Below, piece by piece: positions 21,417 to 29,231 of a DNA stretch of 33,063 nt. The notes under the pieces are model-generated. The model did not search any database. It had not been told where the DNA came from and saw only the letters and a program-made list of their open reading frames with translations. This DNA is from Patescibacteria group bacterium (GTDB lineage: Bacteria > Patescibacteriota > Patescibacteriia > UBA2196), in NCBI GenBank assembly GCA_028748975.1, contig JAQTPI010000003.1, forward strand, positions 1 to 33,063, given 5' to 3'. A program made the position numbers and the translations under genes. How positions within the stretch are numbered: position 1 is the first letter of the stretch; the number at the start of each line of letters is the position of its first letter.

Positions 21417-22856
21417 TCACTTTTCATTTTTCATTAACGTCGTAATTCCGCCCATGACGGTCCAATAGAAAATACTCGTGCCATTAAACATTAAATAAAT
21501 AGCGAAAAAGATGCCGAACAGGGCGACAATATAGAAACCGGAAAAAATCAGGGCTAGGGCTTTTTGAAATTCATCCTTTTGTTTTATAAGTTTTACTAAA
21601 TCTCTGACTTGATACCAATTAAATAATAAAAACGGCGCAAAACCCAAAAGTCCTAGTTGCACGAGTAAACTGGCAAAATCATTATGGATGTTTCTGATAT
21701 CCACCAAATCCACAAAACCGCGAAATTCAAAAAAGAATTTTTGGCCAAAGCCCAGGCCGATGAGAGGATTATCCAAAAATTTTTCCAAAGCGATTTTCCA
21801 GGTGGCGAGCCGCCAGCCAGCCGCACTTTCAGCTAAACTACCAGTTTGGGAAAGTGTGGCGCCACGGCCGAGAACCGACTGGAACCATTTTTCCTGCAAG
21901 AAATTATAGTCGCTGCCGATTAATCCGGCGCCCCACAAAACCACCAGCGCGATAATTGCTAAAACACAAAAAGAAATCAGGGCGATTTTTAACAGATTGT
22001 TTTGCCGTTTAAAATCCAGCCAGATTAAAAGATTGGCGCCGGCAGCCAAAATTCCCAGCCACAAATGCCGAAACATAGCGCCGACCAAACCGGCGATTTG
22101 CAATAAAAATATCAATAAGGTTTTGAAGTAGCCAAAAACATACTGGCGATAGGCCATTAAAACCAAAAGAATAATAATGGAAAAAGTTAAATAGTAGGCG
22201 TGGAGGCCGGAAAGATAACGCAAACCGGCGGTGGCTTCGGACCAAAGGCCTCTGCCAGAAACAAGGCCGTAAATTACAAAACCAATTAAGACAACTCCGC
22301 CCCAGAGAAAAATTTTTAGGAGGCGGATTATTTGTTCTTTGCTGTTTAACATTAAGGCGGTCAGAAAATAAACCAGAAGATAGCTGTAATTTTTAAAAGT
22401 GGCGACGGCTAAAATTTTATCGCTGGCAGTTAAAAAACTGCGAAAAAGGGTTAAAACAAGAAAAAAGAAAAAAACAAGGAGCCAAAAATCTTTTCTATTT
22501 GCTTTCATGCTTTCATGTTTTAATGTTTTAATGTTCTGTTGTAAAAACCAGCAGAAGAAGGTAATGATGAGGACAAAATCCAGAGCGTAAATTTTATAAA
22601 TATCGTCGCCAATTTTTAGGGGCAGAAGCGAAAAATGTTCGCCAAAAATCATAGTAGTCAAAAGCGCCGCGAAAAGTCCGGCCACTGGTGTTTGCCAAAT
22701 AAAAAAAGCTGACAAAATTAAAATGCCGGCAAAAATTAGAGGATTATTGGTGAGGGTCAAAACCACCAAAGAAAGCAAACATAAAAAGACAGTAACCACG
22801 ACTGTGTTGAGTTCGATTTTGCCAAAAGATAATAATTGTTTTTTTATTGTTTCCAT
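21417..22856 (-). CDS. O-antigen ligase / Wzy-like polymerase membrane protein
   Basis: A 479-residue integral membrane protein with about 11-12 hydrophobic segments. The family signature region of O-antigen ligase/polymerase proteins (Wzy_C) is seen around residues 340-400: large loop AGWRLATWKIALEKFLDNPLIGLGFGQ, then IRNIHNDFASLLVQLGLLGF (the H-N-F/L motif). It probably joins or polymerises surface glycans outside the membrane. A peptide near residues 106-119 (QNIKTLKHESMKAN) is encoded by a CATTAAAACATTAAAACATG repeat and lies in a hydrophilic loop. The following four-helix-bundle gene begins around its stop codon. A GTCATCCCGAG repeat (22866-22954) lies just before the ATG, leaving little room for a normal promoter. 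Confidence 0.85.
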   Translation of the reverse strand: METIKKQLLSFGKIELNTVVVTVFLCLLSLVVLTLTNNPLIFAGILILSAFFIWQTPVAGLFAALLTTMIFGEHFSLLPLKIGDDIYKIYALDFVLIITFFCWFLQQNIKTLKHESMKANRKDFWLLVFFFFLVLTLFRSFLTASDKILAVATFKNYSYLLVYFLTALMLNSKEQIIRLLKIFLWGGVVLIGFVIYGLVSGRGLWSEATAGLRYLSGLHAYYLTFSIIILLVLMAYRQYVFGYFKTLLIFLLQIAGLVGAMFRHLWLGILAAGANLLIWLDFKRQNNLLKIALISFCVLAIIALVVLWGAGLIGSDYNFLQEKWFQSVLGRGATLSQTGSLAESAAGWRLATWKIALEKFLDNPLIGLGFGQKFFFEFRGFVDLVDIRNIHNDFASLLVQLGLLGFAPFLLFNWYQVRDLVKLIKQKDEFQKALALIFSGFYIVALFGIFFAIYLMFNGTSIFYWTVMGGITTLMKNEK

Positions 22857-22865
22857 TTTTTTGAT

Positions 22866-22954
22866 GTCATCCCGAGTCCGAGCGATAGTGAGGGCGATGG
22901 GATCTTAACCAAAAAGATTCCATCGGTCCGATGTCCATCGGACCTCGGAATGAC
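22866..22954. repeat. GTCATCCCGAG...CTCGGAATGAC palindromic element
   Basis: An 89-bp element with inverted ends (GTCATCCCGAG and CTCGGAATGAC) and the inner pair GATGGGATCTTAA...AAAAAGATTCCATCG. The same plan appears at 32922-33016. It sits 9 bases upstream of the wzy-like start codon. Confidence 0.75.
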
Positions 22955-22992
22955 GTATTCTTATATATTTAATTTTACCAGTTTTTTGGGAA

Positions 22993-23043
22993 TAAAAAAA
23001 GCCCTGCGCATGCTGCACAGGGCTTAAGAGACTTTGGTCTCTT
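22993..23043 (-). terminator. Double hairpin terminator of the lipoprotein operon
   Basis: First hairpin AAGAGAC-TTTG-GTCTCTT (23026-23043) at the stop codon, then AAGCCCTG...CAGGGCTT (22999-23025) followed by T7 on the minus strand. Confidence 0.85.
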
Positions 23044-24142
23044 AGTTTTCGAAGTGTCGGACCATGCCGTCCCACTGGCCGGCGATTTCGTCGATGAGAC
23101 GAATGGACTGCAGGCTGGGCTTGGCGTAGCCGAAACGGCCGTCGTAGTGCCACTGCGACACGACAATTTCCAGACCGTAGATGTACGTTACCCGGGTATA
23201 GCGGTAATCCTTGATGAATTTTTGCCCCAGATTGAGGCTGAACTCATCGTTATTTTGGACTACCACTACATCGAATCCGGCGTAATACGTGGTGTTGTCC
23301 TTGAATTTGAACACCTTGCCGTTGAACAGATTGATGGCCAACATCGGGCCCTCACTTCCGTCCAGAACCAGATAAGTGATCTGGTCTGACTTTTCACCGG
23401 CGACGTTCGTCTTGAGGACGAAAACGTCGGACTTGGACACGGGGTCCCAGATGATATTTTCGGAAATGTAGGGCGCTGGCGGCGGGGGCGGTGTCAGCGG
23501 ATCCAACGCGACCATGTACGATTTGGTTTCGCCCGGAGCGTTTGTGAAGGTGGCTTCCCAGGAGGTGTAACCATCCTTGAAAACCTTCAACACGTGGCTC
23601 TTGTTGGCTTCCACCCACCTTTTGCTTGCACCCCACAAATTGCCGTCCAGAGTGATGGTGACGTCAGCCGGACTCACCGCGGCGATCTCCACCCAGGAAT
23701 CCAGGTTGGCCTGCTTCTGGTGAAGCCAGTACCAGCTGTTCGGGCCGTTGACGACCCATTCGGCGCCGGTGACGGTCAGGTTGGTGCCAGGCATGTCCTT
23801 GTAGTACCATTTCTTCTTGTCGAAAGACAGGAGATTGAAATGGTCATACCCGAGCTTCGGCACCATGGTCTTTCCACCGTAAACACGGATCGTGTCCAGC
23901 GGAATTTTGTCTCCGGCCATAACCACAAAGGGATAGGCCGAGAAATCACCCGTGAAACGAATGGTGTTGTCGGACAGTGTATAGTTGATCACACCATCCA
24001 GTACCCTCACCGTCACAACGGTGTCCTTGGGCACGTCCGGAACTTCCGGACCGACCGAATTGTCCAGCTTGGAACAGCCGGCAAGCATGAATATCGCCAA
24101 AACGGTGGCGATGACCGCAAAGAACTTGAGGTACGTTTTCAC
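23042..24142 (-). CDS. Predicted lipoprotein of unknown function
   Basis: A 366-residue protein with a lipoprotein signal (residues 1-23, lipobox MLAGC; Cys about 23), so it should be lipid-anchored outside the membrane. The rest is beta-rich: VTVRVLDGVINYTLSDNTIRFTGDF, a carbohydrate-binding-like stretch with WVVNGPNSWYWLHQ, a PEGA-like stretch (ITLDGNLWGASKRW ... HVLKVFKDGYTSWEATFTNAPGE) near 160-212, a proline hinge (PLTPPPPPAPY) and a C-terminal beta domain. No enzyme motif recognised. It follows the OmpA-like gene after 13 bases and ends the operon. Its GC content (about 68 percent in the sampled line 23461-23520) is well above most of the window, which hints at transfer or strong codon preference. 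Confidence 0.78.
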   Translation of the reverse strand: MKTYLKFFAVIATVLAIFMLAGCSKLDNSVGPEVPDVPKDTVVTVRVLDGVINYTLSDNTIRFTGDFSAYPFVVMAGDKIPLDTIRVYGGKTMVPKLGYDHFNLLSFDKKKWYYKDMPGTNLTVTGAEWVVNGPNSWYWLHQKQANLDSWVEIAAVSPADVTITLDGNLWGASKRWVEANKSHVLKVFKDGYTSWEATFTNAPGETKSYMVALDPLTPPPPPAPYISENIIWDPVSKSDVFVLKTNVAGEKSDQITYLVLDGSEGPMLAINLFNGKVFKFKDNTTYYAGFDVVVVQNNDEFSLNLGQKFIKDYRYTRVTYIYGLEIVVSQWHYDGRFGYAKPSLQSIRLIDEIAGQWDGMVRHFEN

Positions 24143-24155
24143 GTTTTTCTCCTTG

Positions 24156-25082
24156 TTAAAAGGTTATGGAAATTACCCCCGAACCGACAATGCCGTCTCG
24201 TATTCTGCCGGTATAGGGAGTGATGTCCGAGGTCTCGGCGCGAAGATAATCCGCGCCAAACCGCAGGGAAATATGTTTGCTGATTCTTTTTTCCACTCCC
24301 ACTCCGGCTGTCGAGCCGAGAATTTGAAGTGAAAACCGATTGGTTTCGGAAGTTGCCTCCCAGCCAATCAGACCGCCGACTTGGGCATAAAAATTCCAAT
24401 TATCGGCTTGTTTGAAGACATAGCCGACATTGGCAGAACCAAGATAATCCCGGTACCATAATTTTTTATACCCGGGGGCGCTCCAGGGATTCAGCCCGCC
24501 CTGGACATTGACGAAAACTCGTTTGTACGAAAATTTCAGGCCAGCCGACATGACTGAAAGGTCACGAGCATTGCCACAACTGGCGCCTTGCCAGCCAAGC
24601 AGAAGCGAACAATTTAACGCGCTACTGTCGGGTGGAACCGGAAGACTTACCGGTTGCTCTTCTTGGGACACTGAGGACGTGGACGGCGGAGTCAAAACCA
24701 CCAGCACTATTTTTTCATCAGTGGTCAGCACGCCGGGCTTGAATGATTTCAGACCCAGAGCTTTGGCCACGGAACGAGCGCGCATGACGATTTTTCCGCC
24801 GTCGCGGGCGTCGGACTGATTTTTGTTTTCATCCACCCAGCCCACGAGATTGGCGCCGGCGGAAATTTCCGCGGTCCAACCGTTGGCGATTTTTTCCTTC
24901 GCCACAATGAGTTTCGCCTTGTACATGTTCGGTATCACCGAACTGCCAAGCGCGAACTCGACTTTGATGGTGTCCGGTTTGGTCGCTTGCGCGCGGGCAC
25001 TGGCGATGCCGAGGCCGATGGTGAGCATGACTGCCATGACCACCACTGCAAAAATTTCTCCACTTTTCAATTTCAGTTTCAT
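24156..25082 (-). CDS. Secreted OmpA-like / beta-barrel-like protein
   Basis: A 308-residue protein with a signal peptide (about 1-32, cleavage after ASARA). Residues 38-110 resemble an OmpA C-terminal-like domain: IKVEFALGSSVIPNMYKAKL, then ISAGANLVGWVDENKNQSDA and MRARSVAKALGL, though the key peptidoglycan-binding residues are only partly kept. After a Pro/Ser-rich linker, residues 165-308 have alternating beta strands of the outer-membrane barrel type (YVFKQADNWNFYAQVGGLIG, STAGVGVEKRISKHISLRFG) and end in an aromatic residue (VISITF), as barrel proteins do. This is unusual if the cell is a one-membrane CPR bacterium. The ATG overlaps the upstream stop (ATGA), and the lipoprotein gene follows after 13 bases, so the three genes form an operon. 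Confidence 0.75.
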   Translation of the reverse strand: MKLKLKSGEIFAVVVMAVMLTIGLGIASARAQATKPDTIKVEFALGSSVIPNMYKAKLIVAKEKIANGWTAEISAGANLVGWVDENKNQSDARDGGKIVMRARSVAKALGLKSFKPGVLTTDEKIVLVVLTPPSTSSVSQEEQPVSLPVPPDSSALNCSLLLGWQGASCGNARDLSVMSAGLKFSYKRVFVNVQGGLNPWSAPGYKKLWYRDYLGSANVGYVFKQADNWNFYAQVGGLIGWEATSETNRFSLQILGSTAGVGVEKRISKHISLRFGADYLRAETSDITPYTGRIRDGIVGSGVISITF

Positions 25083-25363
25083 GACGCTTTCTCCTTTTCT
25101 GGTTTCGGTTGTTCTTGATTTGATTTTTTTTCTTCCAGAAACATAACGACCACGCTAAGTGTGTCTATATTCATGGAAATTTTTTCCAGCGTTTCGCCCA
25201 AAGAATTAATCACTTGTAAGATTCTGACATGCTCTCTGCTTGTATTATCAAGTTTTGATAATACTTCGTGTAGAGTTTCTTTTACCTTAAAAATAATTAT
25301 GGGGGTCGGTGCCAGTTTTGCATTTATATCAGCAACTACTCTTGCCAATTCTAAAGAATCCAT
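25079..25363 (-). CDS. Small helical protein of unknown function
   Basis: A 94-residue soluble protein without signal peptide. Residues 22-75 look like long helices with coiled-coil character (IIIFKVKETLHEVLSKLDNT, LQVINSLGETLEKISMNIDT) and the tail is charged (EEKKSNQEQPKPEKEKAS). The start at 25363 has a strong AAAGGAGG. The stop overlaps the start of the OmpA-like gene by four bases, so it is translationally coupled to a surface protein; a role linked to that protein is possible. No family recognised. Confidence 0.65.
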   Translation of the reverse strand: MDSLELARVVADINAKLAPTPIIIFKVKETLHEVLSKLDNTSREHVRILQVINSLGETLEKISMNIDTLSVVVMFLEEKKSNQEQPKPEKEKAS

Positions 25364-25428
25364 TAGAACCTCCTTTTTTCTTTTTTATTAGCTAAATTGT
25401 GATTGTTCTTTCCTTATCAACTCTCTGC

Positions 25429-25546
25429 TCCTCCGATGTTCATCGGAGGAATTTGAGAATAGACAAATTATTTTTTAGTTTTGTCGCAGATTATATTCGC
25501 CTATCGGCGAATTGACCCCCTCGCGCTCCCCCTTGTTAAGGGGGAG
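25429..25546. repeat. Cluster of three short palindromes
   Basis: TCCTCCGATG-TT-CATCGGAGGA (25429-25450), ATTCGCC-TATC-GGCGAAT (25495-25512) and CTCCCCCTT-GTT-AAGGGGGAG (25526-25546) lie between the stop of the LamG gene and the start of the 94-aa gene. The last two recur together at 31765-31824, so they form one composite repeat. They may also end transcription of the LamG gene. Confidence 0.65.
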
Positions 25547-25568
25547 ATATCCAGGAGTCACAAATATT

Positions 25569-27050
25569 TTAGTAATACATGAAACCGAGCGGATAGGAAG
25601 CGAGTTCGTCATCGGAAATGACAATTAAGTCATTCCAATCGTTGCCATAGCGGTTGAAAACAGCTTCGGAAGCGAGCGGGCGCTTTTCGCCGTCCCAGAT
25701 CCAATACACGGTTTTGCCCGAGCCCTTGAGCATGGTGCCATCAGGATAGCGGGACCATGAATAAAAATTACCACCATCAGCATATTGAGTCAATTCTTCA
25801 TCGGTGACTTCAATCACCACGCGCTTGTTGCCCAATTTGCTTAAAGCATAAACATCGGAAACATGAATTTTGGTGTTGTCGCGGCCGATTAGATAAATTC
25901 TGCCGTCAGCGTTTTTAATCATCTTGCCGACTTTGAAATTGCGAACCGCGGCACCGGCAATAACACCGGTGGTATCTTTGGTTCCTTTTTTGGCAAAATT
26001 TTTGCTGGAACTATAAGCTAAATAATTTTGATAAACATAATATTGACCCATGGCCCATTGATGCAGTTTTAATTCATCAATTTTACCAACGGTGAAAGCC
26101 AGGTCTTCGCGGTAGTTGTTGCCAACCCGAAAGGTGGAACAACCAGTGGCATCAGCATATTCAGTTTCGCCAATGCGGCGGCCATCAATGTACAGCGAAA
26201 GTTTGCCGCTGAATTTTCCATCCCAAGTCATGGCAATAAAATGCCATTCATTCAAGCCCCATTTGTTGGCGCTGGAATTTCTGTCTTGAAGGACATAGGC
26301 CACTTCCGGCATTTCACCGACTTTATTACCACCGGCGCGCGCCACAATTCTTTTATAAAAATCAGCGCCGACTCCGCCAACTTCATAATAGAGAGCGTAG
26401 CGGGAATCATCGGTCTGCCAGATGACAGCGCTTTTATCAAAGCGGTCAAAAGAAAGCCAGGCAGTCACGGCGCCATAGCCGCTGCTGAAGACATTATCAC
26501 AAGAATATTGTAAATATGTTTTCGGGCGAGTAACTTGAAAGCCATAGCCGGTAAATCCAGGTTGAGTGAAATTCAAGCCATCGACATCTTTGATTTCGAT
26601 CGGATTAATGCCGTTGATATTTTTCCAGCCATCCTCAAAAAGCAAAGTGAAATAGGGCTGATAGACAACCAAATTAGGTTTTTCACCCAAAGTTTTTAGG
26701 TTGCCAAAATACTCCGGCTTTTCATAAGAATTGGAAGAGTTGGCCGTAATTTTGAAATAATACGGGGTGCCGGCGTCCAGTGCGCGCACCAAAATTGCGT
26801 GATCACGGCTTAAATATTCATCGGTGAAAAAAGTATCATAATTTTCGGAAGAATCGCCAAAATATAATTGGGAAACAACCGGCTGGCTGGTTTGCCAGCT
26901 GATGCGCGCCATATTGGCATATTCGGTCACCATCACGTTTTCAATCTTTTGGGATTGAGCGGCGGTGGTAGTGCTAAAACCAGTTAAAGCTAAAACAGTG
27001 GCGAATAAAACCACGGGAGCGACTTTTGATTTGAGATTAAAATTTTTCAT
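25569..27050 (-). CDS. Secreted protein with fibronectin-like and LamG/concanavalin-like domains
   Basis: A 493-residue exported protein. Signal peptide about 1-31 (VVLFATVLALTGFSTTTAAQ). Residues 35-120 form a fibronectin-III/purple-phosphatase-N-like domain (ARISWQTSQPVVSQLYFGDS, DAGTPYYFKIT). Residues 145-350 form a LamG-type lectin fold (NEWHFIAMTWDGKFSGKLSLYIDGRRIG, TFRVGNNYREDLAFTVGKIDELKL). The C-terminal 110 residues contain two related units (VYALSKLGNKRVVIEVTDEE and AVFNRYGNDWNDLIVISDDE), each after an aromatic strand (RIYLIGRDN, TVYWIWDG). Probably binds glycan or holds the surface layer; no catalytic residues recognised. It follows the Wzz-like gene after 32 bases on the same strand, so it may share that transcript. 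Confidence 0.8.
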   Translation of the reverse strand: MKNFNLKSKVAPVVLFATVLALTGFSTTTAAQSQKIENVMVTEYANMARISWQTSQPVVSQLYFGDSSENYDTFFTDEYLSRDHAILVRALDAGTPYYFKITANSSNSYEKPEYFGNLKTLGEKPNLVVYQPYFTLLFEDGWKNINGINPIEIKDVDGLNFTQPGFTGYGFQVTRPKTYLQYSCDNVFSSGYGAVTAWLSFDRFDKSAVIWQTDDSRYALYYEVGGVGADFYKRIVARAGGNKVGEMPEVAYVLQDRNSSANKWGLNEWHFIAMTWDGKFSGKLSLYIDGRRIGETEYADATGCSTFRVGNNYREDLAFTVGKIDELKLHQWAMGQYYVYQNYLAYSSSKNFAKKGTKDTTGVIAGAAVRNFKVGKMIKNADGRIYLIGRDNTKIHVSDVYALSKLGNKRVVIEVTDEELTQYADGGNFYSWSRYPDGTMLKGSGKTVYWIWDGEKRPLASEAVFNRYGNDWNDLIVISDDELASYPLGFMYY

Positions 27051-27082
27051 AAACTTATTTTTTAATTTATTATACTTTATAT

Positions 27083-27826
27083 TTATAACTGTTCAATGTC
27101 TTCAAAATAAATTTGTTTATTCAAGGGTTCGGAAAGCATGTGTTTGACGCGGCCAAGTTCGCGCTGACTGATTTTGTTGTGGCCGTGGCGTTCATTAGTT
27201 TCGGAAATTAGCTCACTGATATTTTTTTGTTCGCGCCAGAGAAAAAAACTGCCGGACAAAATTATGCCAATTAAGAGCGCGCCGACGATATTAAAAATTA
27301 TATTCGGGCGCACCGGGTAATTGGAAACTAAGCCGGGATCCACGACTTTGATTAAAACCGAATCACCGCCGCCATGATATTCGGAACCTTGCGTTGATAA
27401 AACCGCAGCGATAGTATTGGCGATCAATTTGGCCTGATCCGGATCTTTTTCATAAACATTTAAAGTTAAAATGCCGGTTTCCGGAGCGACAGAAGCACCA
27501 ATCATTTTGTTCCACATTTCACGGCGCTTGCTTTCCTGAAGCGGCCAAGAAATATCAATGGCGGAATTACTGGCGATTACTTTCTTAAAAAAAGAATCGG
27601 TTTTCACCACGGTGGCCAAATTATTGGCCAAAGTTTGGGAAGCGCGGGCCGCGCCATAAGCATCCAAAGTGGCGGTTTGTTTTTGAATAATGAGTAAGTT
27701 CACCTTAGCACGATATTCGAAGGGTTGCAAGAGTGAAATAATGGTAACCAAAATTACCAAAGCCGCGGTGAAAAGAATCATCGCTTGCCAGTTTTGTTTT
27801 AAGATTTTGAGATAGTTGGTGGTCAT
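27083..27826 (-). CDS. Wzz-type chain-length determinant protein
   Basis: A 247-residue inner-membrane protein of the polysaccharide co-polymerase type. It has the typical two-helix plan: TM1 at about 16-36 (MILFTAALVILVTIISLL), an outer helical domain with FEYRAKVNLLIIQKQTATLDAY and IKVVDPGLVSNYPVRPN just before TM2 (about 178-198, IIFNIVGALLIGIILSGSFF), and a short cytoplasmic tail of about 45 residues. The tail has no Walker motifs, so any tyrosine kinase (Wzc-type) would be a separate protein. It controls polymer length or export and fits with the Wzy-like and glycosyltransferase genes nearby. Confidence 0.88.
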   Translation of the reverse strand: MTTNYLKILKQNWQAMILFTAALVILVTIISLLQPFEYRAKVNLLIIQKQTATLDAYGAARASQTLANNLATVVKTDSFFKKVIASNSAIDISWPLQESKRREMWNKMIGASVAPETGILTLNVYEKDPDQAKLIANTIAAVLSTQGSEYHGGGDSVLIKVVDPGLVSNYPVRPNIIFNIVGALLIGIILSGSFFLWREQKNISELISETNERHGHNKISQRELGRVKHMLSEPLNKQIYFEDIEQL

Positions 27827-27957
27827 AGAAAAATAATAAGTAACTAGTAATAAGTAATGAGGGCGAACTATTCCCCTTTTCCCAGCCTTCTAACTTTTAG
27901 AAAACTTGGAAAAGGGCTGGCGGTTCGTCTGGGACGAAGTACCAGCTTGAACGGATT

Positions 27958-28155
27958 TTACCGCATCTTTCTTCTTATAAGAAGACGGATTGGTTTAAGA
28001 CGGATAACGGTAAAAATCATATGGCAAAGGAAAACAAAAAATATTAATAACAGAAACTTTCCGGTCCATATTTGTTCCTGTATAAACCAGATACCGGCAA
28101 GCACGGCACAAAATATCAAAATTGAAACCATAACTACCTTAACGTCTGTTTCCAT
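27958..28155 (-). CDS. Small two-pass membrane protein
   Basis: A 65-residue protein with hydrophobic helices at about 6-24 (VVMVSILIFCAVLAGIWFI) and 32-51 (GKFLLLIFFVFLCHMIFTVI), and a basic tail (RLLIRRKMR). The start at 28155 is fixed by GAGGGAGGAAGC just upstream; the longer frame to 28185 begins inside the leader. It has its own promoter far upstream (28384-28412) and a leader of about 220 bases with several hairpins. Its plan resembles the interrupted gene at 2993-3195. No family recognised. Confidence 0.55.
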   Translation of the reverse strand: METDVKVVMVSILIFCAVLAGIWFIQEQIWTGKFLLLIFFVFLCHMIFTVIRLKPIRLLIRRKMR

Positions 28156-28311
28156 TTTGCTTCCTCCCTCATTTAAATTCTCCACCCTTCTTTGCGGGTG
28201 GATGGCGCTTTCAGAATTACTCTTCTGAACAAAAGGAATAAACCAATAATTTGCTTTATTCGCTTTGTTCAGGCGGAAATTTAGGCCTATTGTGTATAAC
28301 TTTTAACCAAC

Positions 28312-28335
28312 TTTTTGGCTAAGATTAGCCAAAAA
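28312..28335. promoter_or_regulatory. Perfect 11-bp palindrome with TTGGCTAA core
   Basis: TTTTTGGCTAA-GA-TTAGCCAAAAA in the leader of the 65-aa gene. It shares the core TTGGCTAA-N2-TTAGCCAA with the palindrome beside the nrtR promoter (15557-15586). Confidence 0.5.
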
Positions 28336-28412
28336 TTGGCAATAAAAAATGCCACAATAGGTTACCTTGGTTGGTAATATACTATTGTAGCATAGCTAAT
28401 TTTTTTTGTCAA
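28327..28412 (-). promoter_or_regulatory. Promoter and structured leader, copy 1
   Basis: On the minus strand TTGACA (28407-28412), 17 bases, TACAAT (28384-28389), then a leader with TTACC-AACCAA-GGTAA and TGGCA-TTTTTTAT-TGCCA hairpins. The segment is closely matched at 29232-29312. It drives the 65-aa gene. Confidence 0.7.
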
Positions 28413-28431
28413 CTACCATTGACAATTTTTT

Positions 28432-29193
28432 TTAAATAAAGAGATCAATTCGAAGGCCGAAAATTGGCATGTTTGCTTCCGTTTTTATGCTTTTAAACGA
28501 GTCAAAAAACGATATTTTGTGGAAAGACCAGCCGGTATAAATCCAAAGCCGGCAAACATCTTCGTTTTCATCAATAAGCACGCCCGCCCTCAATAATTGA
28601 TAGCGATAGTTACCGATGTCAGAACGGGCAAAAACATGTTCTTGGGGCCAGCCCGTGGCGCCATTGGTGGCACGAAGGGTGCCCTCGCCGCCGAAAGTGT
28701 AATCACCAAAAAATTTAAACTTGCTTCTACCCAATCTTTGTTCCCAGCCGACACAAAAGTGAGGTGCCAGCTTTTCTTTCGCTTCCAAATTATACCAGAT
28801 AATTTCACTTCCCGTCCCCGGCCGGCCTTCTTCCGCACGATCGGGCTTGAAAGCAAAACTATTGAGCGTTTTAAAACTGCAACCAAAATACCAAGTTTCA
28901 TAAAAATAAATTAGGCCGGAAAGAGAAAGCCCTTCATCCAGACTGAGTTCCATTCGATCTTGCTTAATGAGAGTGTGGTAAACAGGCCCTTTGACAGACC
29001 TGATTTCTTTTGAAATATTTTTCAATAAAACTTCGGAGCCGCTGTCTATCCTAAGCCCAAGGTTAAAACGAATCATTTTTTTAAGGGGAATCTGCACCAC
29101 GAAAGGCTCTTCTTTGGATGTTGGTGCTTGGGGAGAGACCGCGCCGATTATTCCAAAAATCAGGCACAAAATCACACAAATATTTTTTTTCAT
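28432..29193 (-). CDS. Secreted beta-rich protein of unknown function
   Basis: A 253-residue exported protein. Signal peptide about 1-22 (KNICVILCLIFGIIGAVSPQA). The mature part alternates short beta strands (LSLSGLIYFYETWYFGCSFK, HFCVGWEQRLGRSKFKFFGD, GVLIDENEDVCRLWIYTGWS) and ends RIDLFI, a pattern compatible with a small beta-barrel or a soluble beta protein. No family recognised. The start at 29193 is fixed by TTGGAGGAAGC; the frame to 29205 begins before that site. Own promoter at 29285-29312, leader shared with the gene at 27958. Confidence 0.65.
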   Translation of the reverse strand: MKKNICVILCLIFGIIGAVSPQAPTSKEEPFVVQIPLKKMIRFNLGLRIDSGSEVLLKNISKEIRSVKGPVYHTLIKQDRMELSLDEGLSLSGLIYFYETWYFGCSFKTLNSFAFKPDRAEEGRPGTGSEIIWYNLEAKEKLAPHFCVGWEQRLGRSKFKFFGDYTFGGEGTLRATNGATGWPQEHVFARSDIGNYRYQLLRAGVLIDENEDVCRLWIYTGWSFHKISFFDSFKSIKTEANMPIFGLRIDLFI

Positions 29194-29231
29194 TGCTTCC
29201 TCCAAATATTTTTGAGTTAAAGGGCTGGGCT

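Noticed and set aside
20945-21435. Diversity-generating retroelement (because of the Avd-like four-helix protein)
   Set aside because: No reverse transcriptase, template repeat or variable repeat is seen in the window.
23594-24223. Plus-strand open frame of 209 codons opposite the lipoprotein gene
   Set aside because: Antisense shadow of the GC-rich lipoprotein gene; no signal, motif or ribosome-binding site.
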